From contig CACWOZ010000005.1 in the NCBI GenBank assembly GCA_902762655.1, positions 7,761 through 71,760 on the forward strand: a stretch of DNA of 64,000 nt, given 5' to 3'. A program made the position numbers and the translations under genes. This DNA is from an uncultured Bacteroidia bacterium. GTDB lineage: Bacteria > Bacteroidota > Bacteroidia > Bacteroidales > UBA932. The notes below the pieces were generated by a model. It had not been told where the DNA came from. It worked only from the letters and a program-made list of their open reading frames with translations, and searched no databases. Shown here one piece after another: positions 26,232 through 34,265 of the stretch; positions within the stretch are counted from its first letter, which is position 1, and every line of letters starts with the position of its first letter.

Positions 26232-28610
26232 ATGAAAAACACAACAATACTATTAGCGTTCGTCTTCGCAGCGGCCCTGCAATCATGCCAGGTGGATGAT
26301 GCGGAGATGAAGACAGTTATGGTGGAACTCGGCGCCAAGACCAAAGAATATGTGCTGGAGGCGTCCGAAGGCTCGTTCGACATCCGCGTCTACGCGAACG
26401 ATTCTTACCATGTCGAAATGACAGAGGAAGCATCATGGCTTATGCTGGAACCTTCTTCCGGCAAAGGAGACGGCACAATCTCCGCTGCTTACCAGATGAA
26501 CGAGGGGTTCAAGCGCATGGCGACGGTGGTCCTATGCAGCGATATCGACGAGCGCAGGGATACCCTTCTGATAAAGCAGAAAGGCATGTTGTCGGCGGTG
26601 CTTTCCATCGACAATGCCTCTGTCATCTGCGAAAACACCAAAGGTGTGACATCCGTTCCCATCGACACCAACATCCCATTCGAAGATTTTGACGTGTCCA
26701 TCAACTATGCCGACGAGGCGGCGGGAGAATGGATAGAGGAAGTATCCATCGACAAGGGCACACTTGCTCTTGGCGTGAGCGCCAATCCGGACGAAGAGAA
26801 TGTGCGCACTGCGACGATACTGCTCTCCTACACCGACGGATGGGGCGAGAAGAGTTCCCTCCTGCTCAATGTGACACAGAAGACGGCGAAAGGGGTGCTC
26901 GGAACCCTCACTTCCTTCGAGGACGTGCGTCTTGATTACGCTACCGGCGATCCGGTCGACAAGTATATCATCATCGAAGGCATAGTCGTCAGCAACACCG
27001 ACAACGGAAATGCCGGAGAGAACGAGCAGAAAACCACATCTTCGATAGATTACAACGGTTCCAAGACTACCGTCTACCTTGAGTCGGCCGACGGAAAGTA
27101 CGGATTCTGCCTGCATACCAAGGCTGTCTCCGACAATATTTTCAAGCAGTACGACAAAGTGCAGGTTCTCCTGTACGGGGCTACGATAACCCGTTCCGAG
27201 GAGCCGGAACGCTACGACATCACCGGCATAACCAACAGCATGGTGGTGTCCCAGATGGCAGGCTCCGCCGCCGACGTCCCTGTGAAAGTCCGTACCATCG
27301 GCACTCTCACCGACGATGACATCTACACCTATGTCACTCTGCAGGATGTCGAGTTCCCCGTCCGCAAAGGCTCCCTCTCACCTATCAACGAAGGCTATTC
27401 TATAGGCGGAAGGGCCAACCGCATCTCGAAGTACCCTCTTCTCGTGCGCGACAAGGACGGCAACCATACCTACATGTACACGAACACAGTCTGTGTTTAC
27501 CGCAACGACGGCACCCGTCTCCCTTATGGAAGCGGCTCCATCTCCGGCGTGATAGTGCATGAGCGCTTCTGCCGCTTCGAATGGAAGAACGGCGCCGACC
27601 CGCTCGATGTGAATGAAGACCTCTCCCTCGGCAACATAGGGCGTTATCAGATCCGCCATCAGAACAAGGAAGATATCTGGGGCGCGATGAACGACAGCGT
27701 GGAAGACAGCTTCAGCGCCATCCTTGCCGAATACCGTTATTGGAATCCCGATGTGGAGAACGGCCGCCAGCTCCCTACCTACGGCGAAAACGGCTGGTTT
27801 ACACACACTTACCAGAGCCGTTATTCCGGTTCTCCCGCCAAGGAGTTCACGAACGAAGACGCCTACGGCCAGCACATGTACAGTGAGGCCACCTTCTCTT
27901 ATCTCGGCCCCATGGGACTGAGCGGAACCATGTTCGGAGAGAATACAGGCAATATTAACGGCCTCGGCATAATCCTCGATCCGGAGAAGGACCACTATAA
28001 TCCCGAGATGGAGGATTGGGTCGGCAGTTCTTCCAACGGAACGGAGTGGCTTGCACCCAGCACTTCTGACGAAGTGGGCGGAAAACGCATCGCCAACGGC
28101 GGTTCCATGGCCGGCAAGAGTTGGTGCTCTCCCGACTGCTACTGCGCCTTCCGTTCCATTTACTGGTGGGACTACGATACCAACAGGGGTTATTCCTGGC
28201 TGATCAATTTCTCCACGGAGGGAATCAGCACCGATCATATCTCCTTGCAGATATCGGCCATGAACACCTCGCAGCGCTTCTATTCCCCCCGTTACTGGAA
28301 ACTGGAATGGGGCCTGACCGATCAGGTGAACGATGACTCCAAGTGGACTCTCGTCGCGGAATATACGGTTCCCGACATCTCCACATGGAGCAATACGCTG
28401 TATTCTTCGATAGTGGGATACAAGGCCATGGATTTTGAATTGCCCGCAGCTATCCTCGGCCACGAGAACGTCTACATTAAACTTACCCCTGCAAACGATT
28501 TATGCAGCACCGGTGCCGACTATGCTGATGCCGTGATAGGCCCCGACTTCGACAACGACATGCATTCGAGTTCGCTCGACTACATTGCAATACGATACAA
28601 CAAACAATAA
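26232..28610 (+). CDS. Large lipoprotein with BACON repeats and a DUF5689-like OB-fold region
   Basis: A 792-residue lipoprotein (C19 in LQSC). Two BACON-type repeats lie at about 28-115 (EEASWLMLEPSSGKGDG, LLIKQKG) and 120-215 (LLLNVTQK). About 220-450 resembles DUF5689, an OB-fold-like family of Bacteroidota surface proteins (YIIIEGIVVSNTDNGN, KTTVYLESADGKYGF, YDKVQVLLYGATI, YVTLQDVEFPV). The rest, about 480-792, is a beta-rich domain with many aromatic residues and no known motif. OB folds often bind nucleic acid or oligosaccharide. No catalytic residues are evident, so a surface binding role is inferred. Confidence 0.78.
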   Translation: MKNTTILLAFVFAAALQSCQVDDAEMKTVMVELGAKTKEYVLEASEGSFDIRVYANDSYHVEMTEEASWLMLEPSSGKGDGTISAAYQMNEGFKRMATVVLCSDIDERRDTLLIKQKGMLSAVLSIDNASVICENTKGVTSVPIDTNIPFEDFDVSINYADEAAGEWIEEVSIDKGTLALGVSANPDEENVRTATILLSYTDGWGEKSSLLLNVTQKTAKGVLGTLTSFEDVRLDYATGDPVDKYIIIEGIVVSNTDNGNAGENEQKTTSSIDYNGSKTTVYLESADGKYGFCLHTKAVSDNIFKQYDKVQVLLYGATITRSEEPERYDITGITNSMVVSQMAGSAADVPVKVRTIGTLTDDDIYTYVTLQDVEFPVRKGSLSPINEGYSIGGRANRISKYPLLVRDKDGNHTYMYTNTVCVYRNDGTRLPYGSGSISGVIVHERFCRFEWKNGADPLDVNEDLSLGNIGRYQIRHQNKEDIWGAMNDSVEDSFSAILAEYRYWNPDVENGRQLPTYGENGWFTHTYQSRYSGSPAKEFTNEDAYGQHMYSEATFSYLGPMGLSGTMFGENTGNINGLGIILDPEKDHYNPEMEDWVGSSSNGTEWLAPSTSDEVGGKRIANGGSMAGKSWCSPDCYCAFRSIYWWDYDTNRGYSWLINFSTEGISTDHISLQISAMNTSQRFYSPRYWKLEWGLTDQVNDDSKWTLVAEYTVPDISTWSNTLYSSIVGYKAMDFELPAAILGHENVYIKLTPANDLCSTGADYADAVIGPDFDNDMHSSSLDYIAIRYNKQ

Positions 28611-28631
28611 CCATTCAAATACATTATCATT

Positions 28632-30470
28632 ATGAAAAAAGCATTATTTATCTCTCTCGCAGCCATTGCGCTCCTTGCAACGGCGTGCGACAAGAAAGAC
28701 GAACCCAAGGAGGAGACCAAGATGGTTCCTTCTGTTACGTCTATCGCTCCCGACAGCGGTTATGCCGGCGACCTCGTGGTCATTTCCGGCAAGGATTTCT
28801 CCACTGTCGCTTCTGAGAATTCCGTCAAGTTCGGCACCGCCGACGCTACCGTGGCTAAGGCAAGTGCGACTTCCCTGACCGTCACCGTTCCCGAGAATCC
28901 CGTGGGAGAGGTTGACGTGACCGTTACAGTTGACGGACAGAAGTCCGGGGCGGTGAAATTTACCTATCTTGAGGTCGTGAAGCCCATGACCGTCACCGGA
29001 CTTGAGCCCGCAGTGGCCAAGATCGGCGAAGAAGTGGTGATCAGCGGTACCAACTTCGGCACCGATGCCTCCGCCCTCACCGTTCTCTTCGGCGATGCAA
29101 ATGCCGAAATCAAGAGCGTGGAAGACACCAGGATCACCGTCATCGTTCCCGATGGAGCCGGCGAGGTTGCCGTGCTTGTGAAGAAGGGCGACGAGATTCT
29201 TCCCGCCGGAACATTCAACTACAAGGCGGAAAGGATCGTTACCGTTGCATCAGTGAATCCTCCCATCGGTACAACCGGCGATGAACTCACTATCAAAGGC
29301 ACCGGTTTCTCCGAAGTGCTCGAAGAGAATGTAGTCACCGTGAACGGCACGGCAGTTTCCGTGAATGTCGTCACCGATACAACCCTTACCGTCACTCTTC
29401 CCGAACTTGCAAAGGGACAGTACAAATTCAACGTCGCAGTAAAGGGCGCCGTCGCAGTGGACACTCCCGACTTCGTGTTCTACAAGGTAGGAAAAGCCAC
29501 CGTCAGTACCGTTATCGGCTCAGGCACCGCCAAGAATGAAGAAGGTGTGGGAACGGCGGCAAGCGTCCAGTTCCCTGAATATGTGGGCATCGCTCCCGAC
29601 GGAAGCATGTGGGTTACAACCCGCGGCGGCACCAATGCGCATGGTATTTTCAGGGTAGACCTCTCCAACTATGCCGTGACGACGGTCGTAGCTCCCGCAA
29701 CAATCGGAGCCGGTTTCTATCCCTGGAGCGGCGATTTCGACGCCGACGGCAATTTCCACGTTGCATGCAAGGCGAAGGCTTTGATAGGGAAGGTCGACAA
29801 GTCCAACAACTGGACGACATACGCACCCGAAGGGGTCCCTGCCGACATCAAATTCGGCAACATCATGGCATGCAAGTTCGACAAGAACGGTCACCTGTAT
29901 ATTACCAGCCGCGGAACCGACAACAAAGTCAACCGCATCCTTTCAGTTTACAACAACAAGGTCGAGAAGGTGTATGAGATTTCAAAACAGCCTCTCAGCC
30001 TTATTGTCGACAGCAAGCAGGAGAATCTCATCCAGGGTGCCAACGGATGGGGAGTCGAAGTCGTGAACATCGCAAGCGGAGAGACCAAGATCGTTGCCGG
30101 CGGGCAGAAATCCACGCAGGGTGACGCTTCCACCGTTACTGACGGAGAACCCGGCAATACCCTTACCGCAACCATAGGCCCTGTTTCCGGTCTGTACCAG
30201 GATCCTGAAGACAATTACCTCTACATCCTCGACATGCGCCACAGCCTGTTCCGTGTAGTAGTTCCCGGTGTCGACGGAGACTACACCAAGGGTATCGTAA
30301 AGACCCTTGCCGGCCAGCCGTATGTATATGGCGTTGCCGACGGGACCGGTTCGGAGGTCAAGATGGGTGATAAGGACTATCTCGGGCAGTTGTGCCGCGA
30401 TCCTAAGACCGGAACCTTCTATTTCCCTGCCGGAAACAAGAATATCATCCGCAAGATTGTCGTAGAATAG
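28632..30470 (+). CDS. IPT/TIG and NHL-propeller lipoprotein
   Basis: A 612-residue lipoprotein (C19 in LATAC). Three IPT/TIG Ig-like domains in series are visible at about 33-112, 116-197 and 203-287, each opening with a variant of SIAPDSGYAGDLVVISGKDF. Residues about 290-612 form an NHL-type beta-propeller (GTAASVQFPEYVGIAPDGSM, GNIMACKFDKNGHLYITSRG), ending in RKIV. TIG-NHL proteins are frequent next to SusCD genes and are thought to bind glycans or other ligands at the surface. It is the first of three NHL proteins in this locus. Confidence 0.87.
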   Translation: MKKALFISLAAIALLATACDKKDEPKEETKMVPSVTSIAPDSGYAGDLVVISGKDFSTVASENSVKFGTADATVAKASATSLTVTVPENPVGEVDVTVTVDGQKSGAVKFTYLEVVKPMTVTGLEPAVAKIGEEVVISGTNFGTDASALTVLFGDANAEIKSVEDTRITVIVPDGAGEVAVLVKKGDEILPAGTFNYKAERIVTVASVNPPIGTTGDELTIKGTGFSEVLEENVVTVNGTAVSVNVVTDTTLTVTLPELAKGQYKFNVAVKGAVAVDTPDFVFYKVGKATVSTVIGSGTAKNEEGVGTAASVQFPEYVGIAPDGSMWVTTRGGTNAHGIFRVDLSNYAVTTVVAPATIGAGFYPWSGDFDADGNFHVACKAKALIGKVDKSNNWTTYAPEGVPADIKFGNIMACKFDKNGHLYITSRGTDNKVNRILSVYNNKVEKVYEISKQPLSLIVDSKQENLIQGANGWGVEVVNIASGETKIVAGGQKSTQGDASTVTDGEPGNTLTATIGPVSGLYQDPEDNYLYILDMRHSLFRVVVPGVDGDYTKGIVKTLAGQPYVYGVADGTGSEVKMGDKDYLGQLCRDPKTGTFYFPAGNKNIIRKIVVE

Positions 30471-30474
30471 AACG

Positions 30475-31437
30475 ATGAAAAGACTCCTTACTCTTTGCTC
30501 GGTTTTGATTTTATGTCTCAGTGCATGGGGCAGGAGCGGTGAAAAACCGCTCCGGCTCCTGTACTGGAACATTCAGAACGGCATGTGGTCCGGGCAGGAG
30601 GACAACTACGATGCGTTCGTCGGATGGGTGAAAGACAAGAAACCCGACATCTGCGTGTGGTGCGAAGCCCAGAGCATCTACTACACAGGAACGGACCGTC
30701 GGCTTCCAGCAGAGGAACGATACCTTGTAGGCAACTGGAAATCCCTTGCGCGCAGGTACGGGCACAAATATGTGTACGTCGGCGCCCACAGGGACAGCTA
30801 TCCCCAGGTGATAACCTCCCGGTACCCCATCGAGAACGTATCCCGAATCACAGGCTCCGAACCCGATTCCATCGTTGTTCACGGAGCCGGTTGGGCCCGG
30901 ATAAAAGTCCGTGGCAAGTCGCTCGAAATCGTTACCCTGCACACCTGCCCCCTCGCATACGACTTCCGTCTGAAGAAGGCTTCGAAGGCGGAACAGGAGG
31001 CGGATGCCGCACGTGGCGGAGGCGACCTCTACCGCAGGATGGAACTGGAGACAATCTGCTCTTCCACCATCCTTACCGACCCTGAAGCGTCATCGCACTA
31101 CTGGATGATGATGGGCGACTTCAATTCGGTGTCACGGCTCGACAACTGCTTCTACGGGTATCCGGACGACGATAAAAGGTTCATTGTTCACGATTACATA
31201 CTGAACAACACCCCGTATCGCGACATTGTCCGTGAGTTGCACCCGAGGAGTTTCCTCGCATCCGCGCAGTCGTGCCAGCGCATCGACTTCGTGTATGTGA
31301 CCGAGGCCCTGGGAGCAAAGGTCAAGGAGGCCAGGATAGCCGAAGACAGATTCACCACTCCCGTTCGCAGCGACGAAGTGCACTCTTTCTTCCGCCCTTC
31401 CGATCACCTCCCGATCCTTATAGATTTTGTGCTATAA
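30475..31437 (+). CDS. Exported EEP-family phosphodiesterase/nuclease
   Basis: A 320-residue EEP (endonuclease/exonuclease/phosphatase) enzyme with a cleavable signal peptide (about 1-19) and no lipobox, so it is likely periplasmic. The catalytic set is complete: N32 (WNIQ), E64 (WCEA), H156 (TLHT), D215 and N217 (GDFNS), D271 (RIDF), D310 and H311 (SDH). Such enzymes use metal to cut phosphate esters in DNA, RNA, inositol phosphates or sphingomyelin. Sequence closeness to the C-terminal domain at 18.7-19.6 kb suggests a local duplication, giving one surface and one periplasmic copy. Confidence 0.88.
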   Translation: MKRLLTLCSVLILCLSAWGRSGEKPLRLLYWNIQNGMWSGQEDNYDAFVGWVKDKKPDICVWCEAQSIYYTGTDRRLPAEERYLVGNWKSLARRYGHKYVYVGAHRDSYPQVITSRYPIENVSRITGSEPDSIVVHGAGWARIKVRGKSLEIVTLHTCPLAYDFRLKKASKAEQEADAARGGGDLYRRMELETICSSTILTDPEASSHYWMMMGDFNSVSRLDNCFYGYPDDDKRFIVHDYILNNTPYRDIVRELHPRSFLASAQSCQRIDFVYVTEALGAKVKEARIAEDRFTTPVRSDEVHSFFRPSDHLPILIDFVL

Positions 31438-31442
31438 ACCTT

Positions 31443-34091
31443 ATGAAGAAGTCTTTATTATCAATTCTTCCGCTTTTCCTGCTTGCTGCATGCGGCAGGC
31501 AGGAACTGCCGGAAGTCAATACAGGTTCCGATGGCCTCAGGGCCGTCTTCGCCGACAACACAAAGACTGGCTTTTCCGGTTCCGTGTATTCATGGATGAA
31601 TGGCGACCGCATCCGAGTCGCCGCCTCCGAAGGGGGAACCATCGACTATAAGTATACAGGACCCGCTTCTTCCGGCGAGGTGACTTTCGTGAAAAACGGG
31701 GAAAGCTCCAAGACGGTGCTTTACGGCGATGCCGGATTCGCAGTATATCCTTCCCTTTCGGAAGGGAACTGCGCGGTGTCTGCCGGCACCATGACCCTGT
31801 CGTTGAAAAACAGGTATACCTGGTCCGATGGCAACGTAGAAGCTCCCATGATGGCTCCCGTAGTCTACGGACAAGCCCTCCGCTTCAAGAATCTGGGCGG
31901 GCTGCTGCGTGTCGCATACACCAACATCCCTTCCGGAGCCATCGGTCTCAAAGTGACGACTCCGGGATATGAAACATCCTCCGGGCTGACTGTGGCGGGG
32001 TGGGACGGAACCTTCGCGTCAGATACCCCTTATCTTCAGGCTGTGGCCGGTGAAGACGGAGTGCTGACCTTCGAGTTCGCTGCAGGAGCCCCCGCAGACA
32101 AGACCTTCTATGTTCCTCTTCCGGTGGGGCCGGGAGCGGAGCACAAATATCCTTCCGTAAAGGTATTCCTGGTCGACGCCGAAGGCGCAATGATTCCGGG
32201 AACGCTCCGGACGGCGACAAATCTTCAAATTGAAAGAGATGCCATCAAACCTATGCCTTCCATCCCCGTCCCGGATCCGTATTCGGTTACGACGATCATC
32301 GGAAGCAAGGGGCGTAACACCGCATTGGCGTCCAAGGCGGGCGGTGCCTACGCGGATGTCATCTTCGGCTGCCCGCGCGGAATGGGCTGGATCAACCCGG
32401 GACACACAGCCTTTATTCTCGATCAGGCGCAAAACCTGAGAATCTGGGATCTTGATGCCAAAACGGTTTCTGCACCATGCTTCTACGGCTCATCTTCCTA
32501 TGTTCCCTGGAGTGGCGTATATAGAGACGGCGTCGTCTATTTCGCCGAGAAGGCGGGCGGCATGGTGTATTCCTACAACGTCTCCTCAAACAGCTTCACG
32601 TGCCTGAACAGCTCTTACAGCGGCAAGAGCCCCATGGATGTGAAGTTTGATGCGACCGGCAATGCCTATCTCGCCGTGCGTGACCTCAATACCGTCTACA
32701 AGTACGACGGCGGCGACTTCTCCGCTGAGCCTTCCGCTTCCTACAATCTCGGCAAATGGCCGTTGAGGATGGAATTTGACCCTTACGGCGATCTTGTCGT
32801 CGCCACCAACGGCGGCCAGATCATAAAGATCGACACCGCGACGGGCGATCAGGAAGTTATAGCAGGAACGCTGTCTGCCAACACTATGGATGACGGAACT
32901 CCGGGATATCCCCATACGGCAAAATTTACCAACAACCTTAATGCGATGGCAATCACTTCCGGGGGAGTTATCTATGTGGGAGATCATTATCGCCTGCGCA
33001 AAATAACACCGGGGCCGTCAGGCTATGCCGATGCCGTTGTTTCTACAGTTGCCGGAAGCACCCAGGCCGCTTCGCGTTCGGATGCCGATGGAACGGGAAC
33101 TTCCGCTACCTTCCGGAATATCGGAGGGCTGCTGCTGAGTCCGGATGAGACGGTTATGTATGTTTCTGACCAGGAAAGTGGCTATATCCGAGAAATTTTC
33201 CTTGGAAGCGCCGATGCGGGCAGCAAGCCGAAAGACATGCTCAAGGCTGCGACATACAATATACGCTTCGTTACCGACAAAGACACGGGAAACAAGGCCT
33301 GGGATACCAGGAAGTCGAAGGTGGTGAAACTTATAAAAGATTACGATTTCGATGTGATCGGTTTCCAGGAATCCACATTGGACCAGAGGACCTGGCTCAA
33401 GTCCCAGCTCACGGGGTATAGTTTTCAGGAATCTTCTTACGAGGATCCCTGCATTGCGTGGAAGAGTTCCAAATATACCAGGCTCGACTGGGGGCAGTTC
33501 TGGCTCAGTCCTGCACCGGACACTCCCAATTCGCGTCCCGGCCCGCCCTGGATCGAGGTCACAATCCCGCGCAGCCGTATTTGTATTTGGGTAAAGCTTA
33601 GGGACAACGCATCCGGAAAGGAATTTATCTACATGAATACCCATCTTGAGGTGTATTCTTCCGGAATCGCCGGAACGGGAGGTCTTACGGAGGAGGAACT
33701 TGAAGAATGTTGCGTGACAGTGAGGACGAAATCTGCGGAACTTTTGGTGGACAGGGCGATGGCGCTTGGCGGCACGAGTGTGCCGACCATTCTTGTCGGA
33801 GATATGAACAGCAATACCACCGAGGCCGGGAATACGGCCCTGAAGGCATATTTTACAGATTCATATTATGATGACAATGTGGTAAACCGCGGGGTAAAAT
33901 ACGGCTCTGTCGCCACATACAACGGATGGAGTGACACAGATGAGCAAGCGGGCAAATGGTATCATCGCATAGACGATATTTACTATATCAATGGGCTGCA
34001 CCTCGGTTCCTATCGGGTTGTCCGCCGCAACTACGACGATATTCTCCCGTCAGACCACTGGCCGGTAACTGTTGACTTTGTATTGGACTAA
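31443..34091 (+). CDS. Fimbrillin-like / NHL-propeller / EEP fusion lipoprotein
   Basis: An 882-residue lipoprotein with C17 (LLAAC). The ATG at 31443 starts the signal peptide; the frame is open further upstream only as a shadow of the EEP gene. Three parts are seen. About 20-270 is a fimbrillin (Mfa-like) module with KTGFSGSVYSWMNGDRI and YTWSDGNVEAP. About 280-595 is an NHL propeller. About 600-882 is an EEP domain with N606 (YNIR), E643 (FQES), a His near 732 (NTHLE), D787/N789 (GDMNS) and D871/H872 (SDH). The EEP type differs from the other two in the locus. Surface phosphodiesterase activity is likely, with substrate unknown. Confidence 0.85.
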   Translation: MKKSLLSILPLFLLAACGRQELPEVNTGSDGLRAVFADNTKTGFSGSVYSWMNGDRIRVAASEGGTIDYKYTGPASSGEVTFVKNGESSKTVLYGDAGFAVYPSLSEGNCAVSAGTMTLSLKNRYTWSDGNVEAPMMAPVVYGQALRFKNLGGLLRVAYTNIPSGAIGLKVTTPGYETSSGLTVAGWDGTFASDTPYLQAVAGEDGVLTFEFAAGAPADKTFYVPLPVGPGAEHKYPSVKVFLVDAEGAMIPGTLRTATNLQIERDAIKPMPSIPVPDPYSVTTIIGSKGRNTALASKAGGAYADVIFGCPRGMGWINPGHTAFILDQAQNLRIWDLDAKTVSAPCFYGSSSYVPWSGVYRDGVVYFAEKAGGMVYSYNVSSNSFTCLNSSYSGKSPMDVKFDATGNAYLAVRDLNTVYKYDGGDFSAEPSASYNLGKWPLRMEFDPYGDLVVATNGGQIIKIDTATGDQEVIAGTLSANTMDDGTPGYPHTAKFTNNLNAMAITSGGVIYVGDHYRLRKITPGPSGYADAVVSTVAGSTQAASRSDADGTGTSATFRNIGGLLLSPDETVMYVSDQESGYIREIFLGSADAGSKPKDMLKAATYNIRFVTDKDTGNKAWDTRKSKVVKLIKDYDFDVIGFQESTLDQRTWLKSQLTGYSFQESSYEDPCIAWKSSKYTRLDWGQFWLSPAPDTPNSRPGPPWIEVTIPRSRICIWVKLRDNASGKEFIYMNTHLEVYSSGIAGTGGLTEEELEECCVTVRTKSAELLVDRAMALGGTSVPTILVGDMNSNTTEAGNTALKAYFTDSYYDDNVVNRGVKYGSVATYNGWSDTDEQAGKWYHRIDDIYYINGLHLGSYRVVRRNYDDILPSDHWPVTVDFVLD

Positions 34092-34109
34092 AATAGCATT
34101 GAAAAGAAA

Positions 34110-34253
34110 ATGAAAAAGAATTATGAAAGCCCTGTTACGGAAACAGTTGAACTCGTAATGGGGGAGGGTATAATATGTACCTCTGATATTGTTACTAATG
34201 CAATTTCCGGACTTGAATCTTGGACAATTCTCGAAGAAGGATCTTGGGATTAA
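34110..34253 (+). CDS. Small peptide gene (47 residues)
   Basis: ATG at 34110 to TAA at 34251-34253 encodes 47 residues beginning MKKNYESPVTETVEL, with one cysteine (C23) and an acidic, tryptophan-containing C-terminus ending EEGSWD. Short proteins with an MKKxYxxPxxExxEL-like N-terminus recur next to fimbrillin-type genes in Bacteroidales; their function is unknown. Codons look real and the stop codon is embedded in the strong Shine-Dalgarno sequence of the next gene, which supports coupled translation. There is no signal peptide or membrane segment. Alternatives are a leader peptide regulating the downstream gene or a precursor peptide. Confidence 0.72.
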   Translation: MKKNYESPVTETVELVMGEGIICTSDIVTNAISGLESWTILEEGSWD

Positions 34254-34258
34254 GGAGG
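34252..34258 (+). promoter_or_regulatory. Strong Shine-Dalgarno site
   Basis: AAGGAGG ends seven bases before the ATG at 34266. Genes in this phylum usually lack such sites, and only one other, before sufT, stands out in this window. It fixes the start of the following lipoprotein and overlaps the stop codon of the small peptide gene. Confidence 0.8.
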
Positions 34259-34265
34259 ATGAACT

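Noticed and set aside
28724-29495. Three repeated blocks as a possible DNA repeat array
   Set aside because: The repetition is at protein level (three IPT/TIG domains), with diverged DNA and no spacer pattern. It is not CRISPR or a satellite repeat.
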